Below are positions 20,227-28,713 of a DNA stretch of 64,000 nucleotides, piece after piece. The stretch is from Actinacidiphila glaucinigra. Lineage in GTDB: Bacteria > Actinomycetota > Actinomycetes > Streptomycetales > Streptomycetaceae. How positions within the stretch are numbered: the stretch's first letter is position 1; each line of letters opens with the position of its first letter. The notes beneath the pieces were generated by a model that did no database searches, was not told where the DNA came from, and saw only the letters and a program-made list of their open reading frames with translations. The DNA lies in NCBI RefSeq assembly GCF_900188405.1, contig NZ_FZOF01000030.1:1-64000 (forward strand). Direction: 5' to 3'. The translations under genes were made by a program, and so were the position numbers.

Positions 20227-21207
20227 CTAACCGGGACGGTAGGCAATACGGTGGCAGAGCACGGAACGTTCACCGCCTGCGATCTCCTTCATCAGCAGGG
20301 GCAGTTCCTCGAAGTCGCTCTCGCCGGTGACGAGAGCGTCGTAGACCGGGTCGGCGAGCAGGCGCAGGGCCAGTGCCATCCGGTCCGCATAGGTGCGCCG
20401 GGTGCGGCGCGAGGGTGAGACCGTGCCGACCTGGCTGCTGCGCACGACCAGGCGGCGGGAGTGGAAGGCCTCGCCCAGCGGCAGGCTGACCCGCCGGTCG
20501 CCGTACCAGCTCAGCTCGACGACGGTGCCCTCGGGCTCCAGCAGTTCCAGGGAGCGGGCGAGCCCCGCCTCGGTGGCGCTGGCGTGCACGACCAGGTCGC
20601 AGCCGCCCTCGGCCGCGTCGGGGTGGGCGAAGCCGACGCCGAGCGCCTCGGCGACGGCGGCGCGGGAGGGGTCGACGTCGACGAGCTGCACCCGCGCCCC
20701 CGGGACGCCCGCGAGGACGGCGGCCACACTGCAGCCGACCATGCCGGCGCCGACCACGGCGATCCGGTCGCCGATCTGCGGGCCCGCGTCCCAGACCGCG
20801 TTGACCGCGGTCTCGACGGTGCCCGCCAGCACCGCGCGGCCCGCGGGGACGTCGTCGGGCACGGGCGTCACGGCGGTGGCCGGGACGACGTACCGGGTCT
20901 GGTGCGGGTAGAGGCAGAAGACGGTGCGGCCGAGCAGCTCGGGCGGCCCCTGCTCGACGAGGCCCACGTTGAGGTAGCCGTACTTCACCGGCCCCGGGAA
21001 CTCGCCCTCCTGGAACGGCGCCCGCATCGACTGGTGCTGGCTCACGGGCACCCCGCCCCGGAAGACCAGGGTCTCGGTGCCGCGGCTCACCCCGGAGTAC
21101 AGGGAGCGCACCAGCACCTCCCCCGGGCCGGGCTCCGCGAGGGGCGTCTCCCTGACCTCGCCCTCGCCTGGTTCGCGAAGCCAGAACGCACGCGCCGAAC
21201 GCTCCAC
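20227..21207 (-). CDS. MDR-family (zinc-binding-type) alcohol dehydrogenase
   Basis: A 326-residue medium-chain dehydrogenase. The nucleotide-binding GAGMVGCSVAAVLA is preceded by the GroES-like substrate domain with SGVSRGTETLVFRGG. The position usually held by the catalytic zinc Cys is Ser (SLYSGVSRGTE), as in sorbitol-dehydrogenase-like or bacteriochlorophyllide BchC-like subgroups, so zinc dependence is doubtful. GTG at 21207 is preceded by GGAGGA at 5 bases, and the frame upstream of it is not protein-like. This is the first gene of the operon that continues to the membrane protein, divergent from the CDP-alcohol phosphatidyltransferase. Confidence 0.87.
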   Translation of the reverse strand: MERSARAFWLREPGEGEVRETPLAEPGPGEVLVRSLYSGVSRGTETLVFRGGVPVSQHQSMRAPFQEGEFPGPVKYGYLNVGLVEQGPPELLGRTVFCLYPHQTRYVVPATAVTPVPDDVPAGRAVLAGTVETAVNAVWDAGPQIGDRIAVVGAGMVGCSVAAVLAGVPGARVQLVDVDPSRAAVAEALGVGFAHPDAAEGGCDLVVHASATEAGLARSLELLEPEGTVVELSWYGDRRVSLPLGEAFHSRRLVVRSSQVGTVSPSRRTRRTYADRMALALRLLADPVYDALVTGESDFEELPLLMKEIAGGERSVLCHRIAYRPG

Positions 21208-21313
21208 CGTTTTCCTCCGTACTCCATGGCGGGCAACAGACACCGGCCATCCAGGTGGTGCCGGGCCCGACCGTACGCGGCTGTGCCGCACAGGCGACAA
21301 GCGGGGACGTCTC

Positions 21314-22129
21314 ATGACCGTGATGACCGTTGGATCCGAGTTCCGTGGGGGCACCGCGGGCCGTGAGCAGGCCGGGGCGGCAGCCGCCCAGTTGGCGCTG
21401 TTCGCCGCGCTGTGGGCCACCACGGGCCTGGACGCCGTGGGCTGGCTGGCCGGGACCGTCTACGCGGCGGGCACCTGGGCGCTGCTGGCGGCGGGCCTGC
21501 GGCGGGCGGGTCGCCGCTCGCTGGGCCCGGCCGACCACGTCACCCTGGCCCGCGCGGTGCTCGTCGGCGGCGTGACGGCCATGGTGGCGGGAGGCGTCGC
21601 GCACGGCACGCCGCTGCTCACCGGGCTGACCGCGGTGGCGCTGGCCCTCGACGCGGTGGACGGCAAGGTCGCGCGGCGCACGGGCACGTCGTCCGCCCTG
21701 GGCGCGCGCTTCGACATGGAGGTCGACGCCTTCCTGATCCTGGTGCTCAGTGCGCGGCTCGCCCTGACGCTGGGCCCGTGGGTGCTGGTGATCGGCGCCA
21801 TGCGGTACGCGTTCGTGGCGGCGGCGTGGGTACTGCCGTGGCTCAACGCGCCGCTCCCGCCGAGCTTCGCCCGCAAGACCGTTGCGGCGCTGCAGGGCGT
21901 CGTCCTGCTCGCCGCATGCTCGGGGCTCCTGCCCGCGGGGGTCTCGGCCGCCCTGACGGTGCTCGCGCTGGCCTCGCTGGTGTGGTCGTTCGGCCGCGAC
22001 GTGCTCTGGCTGTGGCGCCACCGCCCGGCCCCGCGGTCCGGGTCCGCCACGGGCCTCGCGGGGGCGGGCGGGGCGGCGGAGGATTCCCGCGTGCTGGTCT
22101 CCTCCGGCGCGGGCGGCCGTACCTCCTGA
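21314..22129 (+). CDS. CDP-alcohol phosphatidyltransferase family protein
   Basis: A 271-residue integral membrane enzyme with the full family signature D(x2)DG(x2)AR(x8)G(x3)D(x3)D at residues 113-138 (DAVDGKVARR then GARFDMEVD). These enzymes transfer a phosphate-linked group from a CDP-alcohol to a second alcohol to make phospholipid head groups or phosphodiester polyols. Six or so hydrophobic segments are visible. It is divergent from the dehydrogenase of the glycosyltransferase operon, and homologous gene sets are, from memory, often found together in Streptomyces, which suggests a joint pathway. Confidence 0.9.
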   Translation: MTVMTVGSEFRGGTAGREQAGAAAAQLALFAALWATTGLDAVGWLAGTVYAAGTWALLAAGLRRAGRRSLGPADHVTLARAVLVGGVTAMVAGGVAHGTPLLTGLTAVALALDAVDGKVARRTGTSSALGARFDMEVDAFLILVLSARLALTLGPWVLVIGAMRYAFVAAAWVLPWLNAPLPPSFARKTVAALQGVVLLAACSGLLPAGVSAALTVLALASLVWSFGRDVLWLWRHRPAPRSGSATGLAGAGGAAEDSRVLVSSGAGGRTS

Positions 22130-22565
22130 CCCGGCAGGTCCGCGGCCCCGGCGGCGCCCTCCGCTGCCGGGGCTGCCGTCCGGCCCAGGACACCACCAAC
22201 CGCCCCGGGGCGCGCCGAAGGCCACCGCGCGACGGCCCCTCCGGGCCCTGGAGTGCGACCTCGGGGTCACCGCCCGGCCGCCGGCCCCGCTCATGGCCCG
22301 GACGGGACCCGGGCAGGCACGCTCGGGCGGCACGGTCGGAGTTCACGAAACCCCGGGCACGCCGAAGGCCATCGCCCACGAGGCAGCCCCGGCCCTCATC
22401 CGGGATGTCCGAGGCTCCGGCCCGATCGGCGCAGAGCGCCGCCGCCGCCGATTGACCGCCTTGTCGCCGGGCCCCAAGCGCCGCCTGTCGCGGCTCGATT
22501 CGGCGCCAGGGGCAGACCCGTCCCGCTCGCGGCCCGGTCGGCGGCTGAGCCGCCGCCACCCGCGG
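22130..22565. other. gene-less stretch between convergent genes
   Basis: No convincing gene is seen in these 436 bases; the open frames are arginine- and proline-rich with no recognisable motif. The only structure is the hairpin at 22145-22173 just after the phosphatidyltransferase stop. A decayed gene cannot be excluded. Confidence 0.5.
22145..22173. terminator. hairpin after the CDP-alcohol phosphatidyltransferase gene
   Basis: GCCCCGGCGGC at 22145-22155 pairs with 22163-22173 (one G-U pair) around a 7-base loop, 15 bases after the stop codon. It is a terminator candidate. Confidence 0.55.
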
Positions 22566-23249
22566 TCAGGCGTCCTGGCGGGGCAGGTAGCGCAGCAGCA
22601 CCACGTCGCCGATCTGCCGGGTCTCCGCGAGCGTCATCCGCTGCTGGGGGCCCTGCGGGAAGACCGCGGGGTGCACCATGCGCGGGGCGTCGGCCTGGCC
22701 GACGAAGAACGGCGCGTACACGAGCTGGAGTTCGTCGACGAGCCCGGCGCTGAGGAACATGGTGTGGACGATTCCCCCGCCCTCGACCATGAGCCGTCCG
22801 ACACCGCGCTCGGCGAGGTCGGCGAGCAGGATCCGCACGTCCAGCGGGTCGCCGGCGTCGACGACGGAGCAGACGTCGCCGATGCGTTCGCGGAGGCAGT
22901 CGCTCGCGCCGGAGGTCGTGTAGACGACCTTCTCGCACTCCCCCGTCGTGAAGAACCGGGCGCCTGGGTCGAGTTTCCCGCTCTCGGTGACCGTGACCTT
23001 GATCGGCGTCGGCGACAGCCCCGCGCGGAGCCGCCGTTCGCGGCGCTCGGCGGAGCACACCAGCAGCCGCGGGTCGTCGGACCGTATGGTGTTGGCCCCC
23101 ACGAGGATGGCGTCCACCCCGGAGCGGACGTCGTCGATCCGGTCGAAGTCCTCCTCGTTGGAGAGCAGCAGCCGGGTCGTGCTCGTGTCGTCCAGGCATC
23201 CGTCCAGCGAGGAGGCCACGGACATCAGTACGTACGGGCGCGATCTCAT
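22566..23249 (-). CDS. RibD C-terminal-type (pyrimidine/dihydrofolate-like) reductase
   Basis: A 227-residue stand-alone reductase of the RibD C-terminal/DHFR-like family. Recognisable segments are SVASSLDG, ILVGANTIRSDDPRL and LMVEGGGIVHTMFLSAGLVDELQL. In riboflavin synthesis this domain reduces the ribosyl group of 2,5-diamino-6-ribosylamino-pyrimidinone phosphate with NADPH. A copy without the deaminase domain, next to a pterin-synthase-like operon, suggests a side pathway starting from GTP rather than housekeeping riboflavin. There is no clear ribosome site before the ATG, so the mRNA may be leaderless. Confidence 0.82.
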   Translation of the reverse strand: MRSRPYVLMSVASSLDGCLDDTSTTRLLLSNEEDFDRIDDVRSGVDAILVGANTIRSDDPRLLVCSAERRERRLRAGLSPTPIKVTVTESGKLDPGARFFTTGECEKVVYTTSGASDCLRERIGDVCSVVDAGDPLDVRILLADLAERGVGRLMVEGGGIVHTMFLSAGLVDELQLVYAPFFVGQADAPRMVHPAVFPQGPQQRMTLAETRQIGDVVLLRYLPRQDA

Positions 23250-23337
23250 GGGGACACATTGCCGTACAAGGGCGTTCGCGGATGTGAAGGTTCCGTAAGT
23301 CGCGCGCGAGCCTCCGGATCGATGTAGGGTCCGCCGA

Positions 23338-24402
23338 TCACCGTCGGGCCTGGTCAGCCGCGGAGGCGGCCCGTCGGTCCCGTATCCCGGCGAGGACGTC
23401 GAGGGCGAGCGAGTCGTCGGCATCGTGGGAGAGGGAGACGGTGACGCGGGTGCACAGGCCCGCGAAGCGGTCGCGTACGGCCCGGCCGGCCGCCTGCGGT
23501 TCACCGTGGACGGCGAAGGCGTCCAGGACGTCGTCGTCCACCAGCCGGCCCATCTCGGCCCACCGGCCGCGCACGGACAGCCGGTGCAGCTCGTCGTGGA
23601 GCCCGCCCCAGCCGTGGAGGTCGAGCACGGGGCGGTAGGCGGGCGTGGAGGCGTAGAACGCGATCCGCTCGCGGGTGGCGGTCAGCGCCGCCGCGTACTC
23701 CTCCTCGGTACGGCCGGTGGCGACCAGGGCGTTGCCCGCCACCTCGAAGGGCAGGCCCGCGCGCTCGGAGGCCGCCCTGGCCTGGTGCACGGTGGGGAGG
23801 GTGACCTGCCGGAGGTAGTCCGCGGAGGTGAGGGCGTGGCAGATCAGCCCGTCGGCGACCTCGCCCGCGACGGCGGTCATCTTCGGGCCGACACCGGCGA
23901 GCCAGATGCGGGGCGGCCCGGACGGCAGGGGGCCCGGGTCGAACATCGGCGTCATCAGGGTGTGGGTGTAGAACTCGCCGCGGAGGCGCAGCCGTTCGCC
24001 GGTCTGCCAGCTGTGCCAGATGGCCCGCAGGGCGCCCGCGAACTCCTTCATGCGGGCGGCGGGCCGCGACCAGGGCATGCCGTAGCGGTGGGTGATGTGC
24101 GGCTTGACCTGCGAGCCGAGGCCTACGGTCAGCCGCCCGCCGGACAGCCGCTGGACGTCGTACGCGGCCGTGGCCACCGTCATCGGGTTGCGCGCGAAGG
24201 CGATCGCCACACCGCTGACCAGGTCGGCCCGGCGGGTGGCGCCCGCGGCGAGGGCCAGCTGGAGGAAGGCGTCGTGCCGCATCTCGTTGACCAGCACGCC
24301 GTCCGCCCCGTGGGCCTCGGCCCGGGCTGCTGCCGCGGCGGTCCGCTCGATCCGGCCGGTGAAGGTGAAGTCGGCCTTGAGGGGCGCGGGCGGGGTGGTC
24401 AC
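23338..24402 (-). CDS. LLM-class F420-dependent oxidoreductase (TIGR03617-like)
   Basis: A 354-residue luciferase-like monooxygenase-fold protein: VSGVAIAFARNPMTVATAAYDVQRLSGG, then GLGSQVKPHITHRYGMPW and PPRIWLAGVGPKMTAVAGEVADGLI. Such proteins in actinomycetes mostly use coenzyme F420 to oxidise or reduce small organic molecules; the substrate is unknown. GTG at 24402 overlaps the stop of the upstream MmcQ/YjbR-like gene (GTGA), so the two are made together. They are divergent from an HxlR regulator. Confidence 0.87.
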   Translation of the reverse strand: MTTPPAPLKADFTFTGRIERTAAAAARAEAHGADGVLVNEMRHDAFLQLALAAGATRRADLVSGVAIAFARNPMTVATAAYDVQRLSGGRLTVGLGSQVKPHITHRYGMPWSRPAARMKEFAGALRAIWHSWQTGERLRLRGEFYTHTLMTPMFDPGPLPSGPPRIWLAGVGPKMTAVAGEVADGLICHALTSADYLRQVTLPTVHQARAASERAGLPFEVAGNALVATGRTEEEYAAALTATRERIAFYASTPAYRPVLDLHGWGGLHDELHRLSVRGRWAEMGRLVDDDVLDAFAVHGEPQAAGRAVRDRFAGLCTRVTVSLSHDADDSLALDVLAGIRDRRAASAADQARR

Positions 24403-24755
24403 GCGCCGGCTCCCGAAGCCGGGCCGGCCGCTTCGGTGAGCCGCGGCGGCGCGGCCTGCCGCCAGGAGTCGGCGACGATGTCCCGGAGCTCGTCCATGTC
24501 GTCCAGGGCGGCGAGGCGGACCCGCACCCAGTTCGACCCGGCCTCGTGCGGCGGCACCCAGAACTTCCGCGGCTCGGCCGCGATCAGCTCGCTCCGCTCG
24601 TGCATGGGGCAGCGCACCGCGAAGGACGACTCGTCATCGGGCAGCGTGAGGTACATCTTCCCGGCGACCCGGAACGTGGGCATGCTCCAGGCCTCCTTCT
24701 CCACCGACTCGGGCAGCGAGAGGGCGATGCGGCGGACGTCTTCGGAATCGGGCAT
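24399..24755 (-). CDS. MmcQ/YjbR family protein
   Basis: A 118-residue protein of the MmcQ/YjbR (CyaY-like fold) family: RIALSLPESVEKEAWSMPTFRVAGKMYLTLP, then CPMHERSELIAAEPRKFWVPPHEAGSNWVRVRL. Family members are small cytoplasmic proteins often described as DNA-binding, but the function is not established. The start MPDSEDVRRIALSLP is standard. It is the first gene of a two-gene unit with the LLM oxidoreductase and lies divergent from HxlR, with a palindrome-rich spacer. Confidence 0.85.
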   Translation of the reverse strand: MPDSEDVRRIALSLPESVEKEAWSMPTFRVAGKMYLTLPDDESSFAVRCPMHERSELIAAEPRKFWVPPHEAGSNWVRVRLAALDDMDELRDIVADSWRQAAPPRLTEAAGPASGAGA

Positions 24756-24867
24756 GCGACCACGGTAGCCATCGCCTCCGACAACGGCCGTGACGCGTCC
24801 CCCGCGCGTGACGCCCCCCTCCGGCCCCCCTCCGCCCCTTCGGCCCGGACCTGGGTAGCAAGAGGAA

Positions 24868-24881
24868 ACCTAGGTGTACAC
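24868..24881. promoter_or_regulatory. overlapping palindromes ACCTAGGT and GTGTACAC upstream of the HxlR gene
   Basis: Two perfect 8-base palindromes share two bases (ACCTAGGT 24868-24875, GTGTACAC 24874-24881) in the spacer between the divergent MmcQ/YjbR and HxlR genes. HxlR proteins bind short inverted repeats that often contain GTAC, so this is a plausible autoregulatory site. Confidence 0.4.
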
Positions 24882-24952
24882 TGACGTTCCCCCCGAGCGC
24901 GGTCGCGACGACGCGGCGGGCGGGAATCGCATCGTCCAGGAGGTGAGCGGCA

Positions 24953-25432
24953 GTGGCGACCGGACGGCATGTGTCGGGCCCGGAGGAGGACCAGCCGGCC
25001 TGCTCCATCGAGCGGAGCCTGCAGATCCTCGGTGAGCGCTGGTCCCTGCTGGTGCTGCGCGAGATCTTCGCCGGGCGGCACCGCTTCGCCGAGATCCAGA
25101 CCTCGCTCGGCATCGCCCCCAACCTCCTCAGCACCCGTCTCAAGCTGCTCGTCGACGCCGGGGTGCTGTGCACGCGCACGTACCAGGAGCCGGGCAGCCG
25201 GCAGCGGCAGAGCTACCACCTGACCGACGCCGGGCGGGAGCTCGACCTCGTCATGGCCTCCCTCCAGCAGTGGGGCGACCGCCACCGGCCGCGCCCCTCC
25301 GGCCCCTCCGCGCGCCGCCGGACGCGCTCGACCGGGCAGGCCGTCCACGTCGGCTTCCTCACCGACGACGGCAGCGAGGTGCCGGGCACCGACGTGTCCA
25401 TCGCGGTGACCCGGCCCGCCGGGGCGGTCTGA
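24953..25432 (+). CDS. HxlR-family transcriptional regulator
   Basis: A 159-residue winged-helix regulator. The HxlR signature is clear: CSIERSLQILGERWSLLVLREIFAGRHRFAEIQTSLGIAPNLLSTRLK, then YHLTDAGRELDLV. The conserved Cys near the start (ACSIERSL) is the usual redox- or electrophile-sensing residue in several HxlR proteins. GTG start with AGGAGGTG 7 bases upstream. It probably represses the divergent oxidoreductase pair. The C-terminal 40 residues are an extension with no known motif. Confidence 0.87.
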   Translation: MATGRHVSGPEEDQPACSIERSLQILGERWSLLVLREIFAGRHRFAEIQTSLGIAPNLLSTRLKLLVDAGVLCTRTYQEPGSRQRQSYHLTDAGRELDLVMASLQQWGDRHRPRPSGPSARRRTRSTGQAVHVGFLTDDGSEVPGTDVSIAVTRPAGAV

Positions 25433-25468
25433 CCCGCAGAGCGCCCCGGCGGCCGCAGGCGGCCCGGT

Positions 25469-27283
25469 TCAGTGCAGGTCGGCCCGTTCGGCGGTGTCGT
25501 CAAGGAAGCCGCCCGACTGGTGCTGCCACAGCTTGGCGTAGGCGCCGTCCTCCGCGAGCAGCTCCTGGTGGGTGCCCTGCTCGACGATGCGTCCGCGGTC
25601 CAGGACGACCAGCCGGTCCATGCCGGCGACCGTGCTGAGCCTGTGCGCCACCACGAGCGCCGTCCGCCCCTCCATGAGCCGCCACAGGGCCTCCTGGACG
25701 AGGATCTCGCTCTCCGAGTCCAGCGCGCTGGTCGCCTCGTCGAGCAGCAGGATCGGGGCGTCGCGCAGGATCGCCCTGGCGAGCGCGACCCGCTGCCGCT
25801 GTCCGCCGGAGAGCTTGAGCCCGCGTTCGCCGACCATGGTGTCGAAGCCGGCGGGCAGCGCGTCCGCGAACTCCGTGACGTGGGCGGCCTTGGCCGCGCG
25901 GCGGATCTCGCCCTCGGTGGCGTCCGGGCGGGCGAAGGCGATGTTGTCCCGCAGTGAGCGGTGGAACATCGCCGGGTCCTGCGGCACGTAGGAGATCAGG
26001 CCGCGCAGGTCGGCCTGGCGCAGCCGGCTGATGTCCTGCCCGCCGATGAGGATCCGGCCGCCGTCGATGTCGTTCATGCGCAGCAGCAGCCGGGTGAGGG
26101 TGGTCTTGCCGCCCCCGGAGCGGCCGACCAGCCCGACCCTGGCACCGCTGGGCACGGCCAGGTCGAGCCCCTCGAAGAGCGGCTGCGCGCCCCCGTGGGC
26201 GAAGGTCACGTGCTCGAAGCGGACACCGGCGCCCTGGGACCGCAGCGGCTCCGGCGCGGGCGGGTCGAGCACGGTGGGCGGGTTCAGCAGCAGTTCGGTG
26301 AACTGCGCGGCCTCCGTCATCGAGCTCTCCAGACGGCGGTAGATCTGGTTGAACTCGAACATGATCCGCGTCGCGTTGGAGTAGTAGGTGAAGGCCACCA
26401 CGACCGCCTCCACGCCGTGCGTGCCCGCGCCGAGCGTGACCGCGAGCAGCAGGCCGAGCGCGTTGGTGAGCACGGACAGCGGTGCGACCAGGGTGTCGAT
26501 GCGCAGGTTCCCGTAGTCCCACGACTTGAGCGTGAGCCTGCGCGACTCGGCGACGCGGGAGCGGTGCTCGGCGGCCTCGCGCTCCTCGGCGGCGAACGCC
26601 CGGACGGTGTCCATGTTCATCAGGCTGTCGGCGACGTGCCCGGACACCCGGGCGATCGCCTCCTCGCGCCGGCGGACGAGCGCCTGGCGCCGGCGGATGA
26701 GGGGCGCCACGCACAGCGCGGTCACCGCGATCATCACCAAGAGGCCGACCACCAGCAGCGGTTCGTAGGCCCACAGCACCACCGACCCGAACAGCAGCGG
26801 TACGAAGCTGCCCAGGACGTTGAAGGTCAGCGTGTCGACGAACTCCTCGAAGCGCGAGGCGAAGCTCAGCACCCGCTTGGTGAGCGACCCGGCGAAGTTG
26901 TCGTGGAAGAACGCCGCGTCCTTGGCGAACAGCTCGTCCATGCCGACCACGTAGAGGTGCTCGATGCCGAGGGCGTCGAGGCGGTTCAGGCAGTGCAGGC
27001 CGATCCGCCACAGTGTCTCCGCGAGCAGCAGTACGCCGGCGAAGACCAGGACGTAGGGAAGGGTCGCCCCGAGGCCGGGGGCGGTGCCGTCGACGAAGCC
27101 GCCGACGAGCTTCGCGACGACCAGCGGGGCCACGTAGTTGATGCCGATGTTGCCGAGGGCCGGCGACAGCATCGCCGGAAGCGTCAGCCACCGAAGCCGG
27201 GACAGCTCCCTTCCGTAGTGACGAAGCGCCAGGAGCACCGGGCCCCTGGCCGGCCGGAACCTGTCTGTTTCAGGCGATCCCAT
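25469..27283 (-). CDS. ABC exporter, fused membrane and ATPase domains
   Basis: A 604-residue type IV ABC exporter half-transporter. About six membrane segments are followed by a nucleotide-binding domain with Walker A (GRSGGGKTT, around residue 385), signature LSGGQRQRVALARAI (around 490) and Walker B ILLLDEATSALDSE. It works as a homodimer or with a partner and exports lipids, peptides or drugs; the substrate is unknown. The start ATG of MGSPETDRF was chosen by protein quality; upstream sequence is non-coding and contains the tRNA-Pro gene. No partner half-transporter is adjacent. Confidence 0.9.
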   Translation of the reverse strand: MGSPETDRFRPARGPVLLALRHYGRELSRLRWLTLPAMLSPALGNIGINYVAPLVVAKLVGGFVDGTAPGLGATLPYVLVFAGVLLLAETLWRIGLHCLNRLDALGIEHLYVVGMDELFAKDAAFFHDNFAGSLTKRVLSFASRFEEFVDTLTFNVLGSFVPLLFGSVVLWAYEPLLVVGLLVMIAVTALCVAPLIRRRQALVRRREEAIARVSGHVADSLMNMDTVRAFAAEEREAAEHRSRVAESRRLTLKSWDYGNLRIDTLVAPLSVLTNALGLLLAVTLGAGTHGVEAVVVAFTYYSNATRIMFEFNQIYRRLESSMTEAAQFTELLLNPPTVLDPPAPEPLRSQGAGVRFEHVTFAHGGAQPLFEGLDLAVPSGARVGLVGRSGGGKTTLTRLLLRMNDIDGGRILIGGQDISRLRQADLRGLISYVPQDPAMFHRSLRDNIAFARPDATEGEIRRAAKAAHVTEFADALPAGFDTMVGERGLKLSGGQRQRVALARAILRDAPILLLDEATSALDSESEILVQEALWRLMEGRTALVVAHRLSTVAGMDRLVVLDRGRIVEQGTHQELLAEDGAYAKLWQHQSGGFLDDTAERADLH

Positions 27284-27610
27284 CTTCACCCTGCGGTGTC
27301 GTGCGGCGATGGCCGCGTGCTTCTCCGGGGGTACCGCTGCCGCCGTGGCGGTGCGGCACTGCGTTCGGGCCGGCGGCCCGCGCGGCTCGCGCCGCTGCCG
27401 CCGTGCGATGAGTGGGCGGTCCGGATGTCGCAGTGTCCCGCGGCGACACGTGCGGAGTCCAAGCGTTTTCCGGTCCGGCGGCACGGCGCACGGAGGCTTC
27501 CCGGCGCACGGACAAGGCCCTCGGCGGCCGTGGGGCGGCGCGGCCCCGCACGGGGGGCGGCCGGTCGGCGCCGCCACGCTCGGTCCGCGCCTCATGTGCC
27601 GCACAACGCA
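27284..27610. other. gene-less stretch upstream of the ABC exporter
   Basis: These 327 bases between the ABC exporter start and the tRNA-Pro hairpin hold no recognisable gene; the open frames are low-complexity arginine/proline runs. The promoter of the exporter must lie here, but no clear -10/-35 pair can be named. Confidence 0.5.
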
Positions 27611-27646
27611 ACCAGCGGGTTTGTCATGAATGACAAACCCGCTGGT
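27611..27646 (-). terminator. perfect 16-bp hairpin downstream of tRNA-Pro
   Basis: ACCAGCGGGTTTGTCA at 27611-27626 is exactly repeated in inverse at 27631-27646, with a 4-base loop. It begins eight bases after the tRNA 3' end on the minus strand. The stem is the longest of the compact hairpins here and is the likely terminator of the tRNA transcript. Confidence 0.75.
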
Positions 27647-27654
27647 CAGCACCG

Positions 27655-27728
<74 letters not shown>

Positions 27729-27908
27729 GTGTCGGCTCGTACCGGGTTTCCCACCCGGCCGACCGCGCACGAGAACAATACCGCACGTCGTCGGGTGCTC
27801 GCTCGCACCATTCCCGCACCACGTGCGGCGCCGCCGGGGCGGGGTACCCGGCCCCGGATGAGTAGCCGTACTCATGTGGCGCGGGCCGCGGCGGCCGATG
27901 CTTCAGGC

Positions 27909-28199
27909 ATGGCGAATCCGATCCAGCAGCAGAACACGGCGGCCTACTCGGCGCAGGCCGCGATCTCGTTCGCCGTCGCCCTCGGGGCGATGGTCGTGGG
28001 CATCGCCTACCTGCCGGTCGGCCCGTGGGTGCGGGCCTTCCTGGCGGTGGGGCTGCTCTATGTGGTGACCTCGGCGTTCACGCTCGCCAAGGTCGTCCGC
28101 GACCGGCAGGAGGCCGGCCAGGTGACGAGCCGGGTGGACCAGGCGCGGCTGGACAAGCTGCTGTCCGAGCACGACCCGTTCAAGGTCGACGGGGTGTAG
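27909..28199 (+). CDS. YiaA/YiaB two-helix membrane protein
   Basis: A 96-residue protein with two hydrophobic helices (about residues 14-34 and 40-60: AAISFAVALGAMVVGIAYLP and FLAVGLLYVVTSAFTLAKVVRD), matching the YiaAB two-helix domain. A charged cytoplasmic tail follows. Function is unknown; such proteins are small inner-membrane proteins. The ATG at 27909 was chosen because the upstream frame runs through the tRNA promoter region. The last 20 bases overlap the convergent soxR gene. Confidence 0.78.
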   Translation: MANPIQQQNTAAYSAQAAISFAVALGAMVVGIAYLPVGPWVRAFLAVGLLYVVTSAFTLAKVVRDRQEAGQVTSRVDQARLDKLLSEHDPFKVDGV

Positions 28200-28659
28200 C
28201 CGACTCGTCGCCCAGCAGGTAGCGCGCGCCGGGCCCCCGGGCGGCGGCGGTGTCGTCCGGGTTGTACAGGGCGCACTTGCGCAGGGAGAGGCAGCCGCAG
28301 CCGATGCAGCCGGTGAGGTTGCCCTTGAGCCGTTCCAGCTCCGCGATCTGCTCGTCGATGCGGCGGGTCCAGGTGCGGGCGACGGCGTTCCACTCGGCGG
28401 CGCTGGGGGCGCGGTCCTCCGGGAGCCGGGCGAGGGCGGCGCCGGCCTCCTCCAGCGACAGGCCGACCCGCTGGGCGGCCCGGATGAAGGCGACGCGGCG
28501 CAGCGTCGCACGGGGGTAGCGGCGCTGCCCGCCGGCGGTCCGCTCGGAGCGGATGAGGCCGAGGTCCTCGTAGTAGCGCAGGGCCGAGGTGGCGAGACCG
28601 CTGCGCGCGGCGAGCTCGCCGATGGCCAGGCGGTCGCGGCGCGGTGCGGGGTCGCTCAT
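28180..28659 (-). CDS. soxR: Redox-sensitive MerR-type activator SoxR
   Basis: A 159-residue SoxR. The MerR helix-turn-helix (AIGELAARSGLATSALRYYEDLGLI) is at the N terminus, a dimerisation helix follows, and the [2Fe-2S] ligands are at residues 118, 121, 123 and 129 (CX2CXCX5C, in GCIGCGCLSLRKCALYNP). In Streptomyces SoxR senses redox-active metabolites such as actinorhodin and activates a few genes directly without SoxS. A SoxR box lies between this gene and the divergent transketolase. A TTCAAG/TACGCT pair with 19-base spacing would place the transcript start at the ATG, so the message may be leaderless and autoregulated. Confidence 0.93.
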   Translation of the reverse strand: MSDPAPRRDRLAIGELAARSGLATSALRYYEDLGLIRSERTAGGQRRYPRATLRRVAFIRAAQRVGLSLEEAGAALARLPEDRAPSAAEWNAVARTWTRRIDEQIAELERLKGNLTGCIGCGCLSLRKCALYNPDDTAAARGPGARYLLGDESATPRRP

Positions 28660-28680
28660 GGGGCCGAGCGTACCGCTTGA

Positions 28681-28698
28681 CCTCAAGCGGACTTGAAG
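28681..28698. promoter_or_regulatory. SoxR box between soxR and the transketolase genes
   Basis: CCTCAAG-CGGA-CTTGAAG matches the SoxR consensus CCTCAAG-N4-CTTGAGG with one mismatch, and the preceding TTGA gives the classical TTGACCTCAAG start. It fits a leftward promoter with TTCAAG (28697-28692) and TACGCT (28672-28667) at the long 19-base spacing typical of MerR-family targets. A rightward promoter using TTGACC (28677-28682) is possible but its -10 is poor. Confidence 0.8.
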
Positions 28699-28713
28699 TT
28701 GCACCCTCGACCC

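Noticed and set aside
22130..22565. A small gene in the spacer after the phosphatidyltransferase
   Set aside because: No ribosome site leads to a frame with protein-like composition, and nothing is recognisable; it was left as a gene-less stretch.
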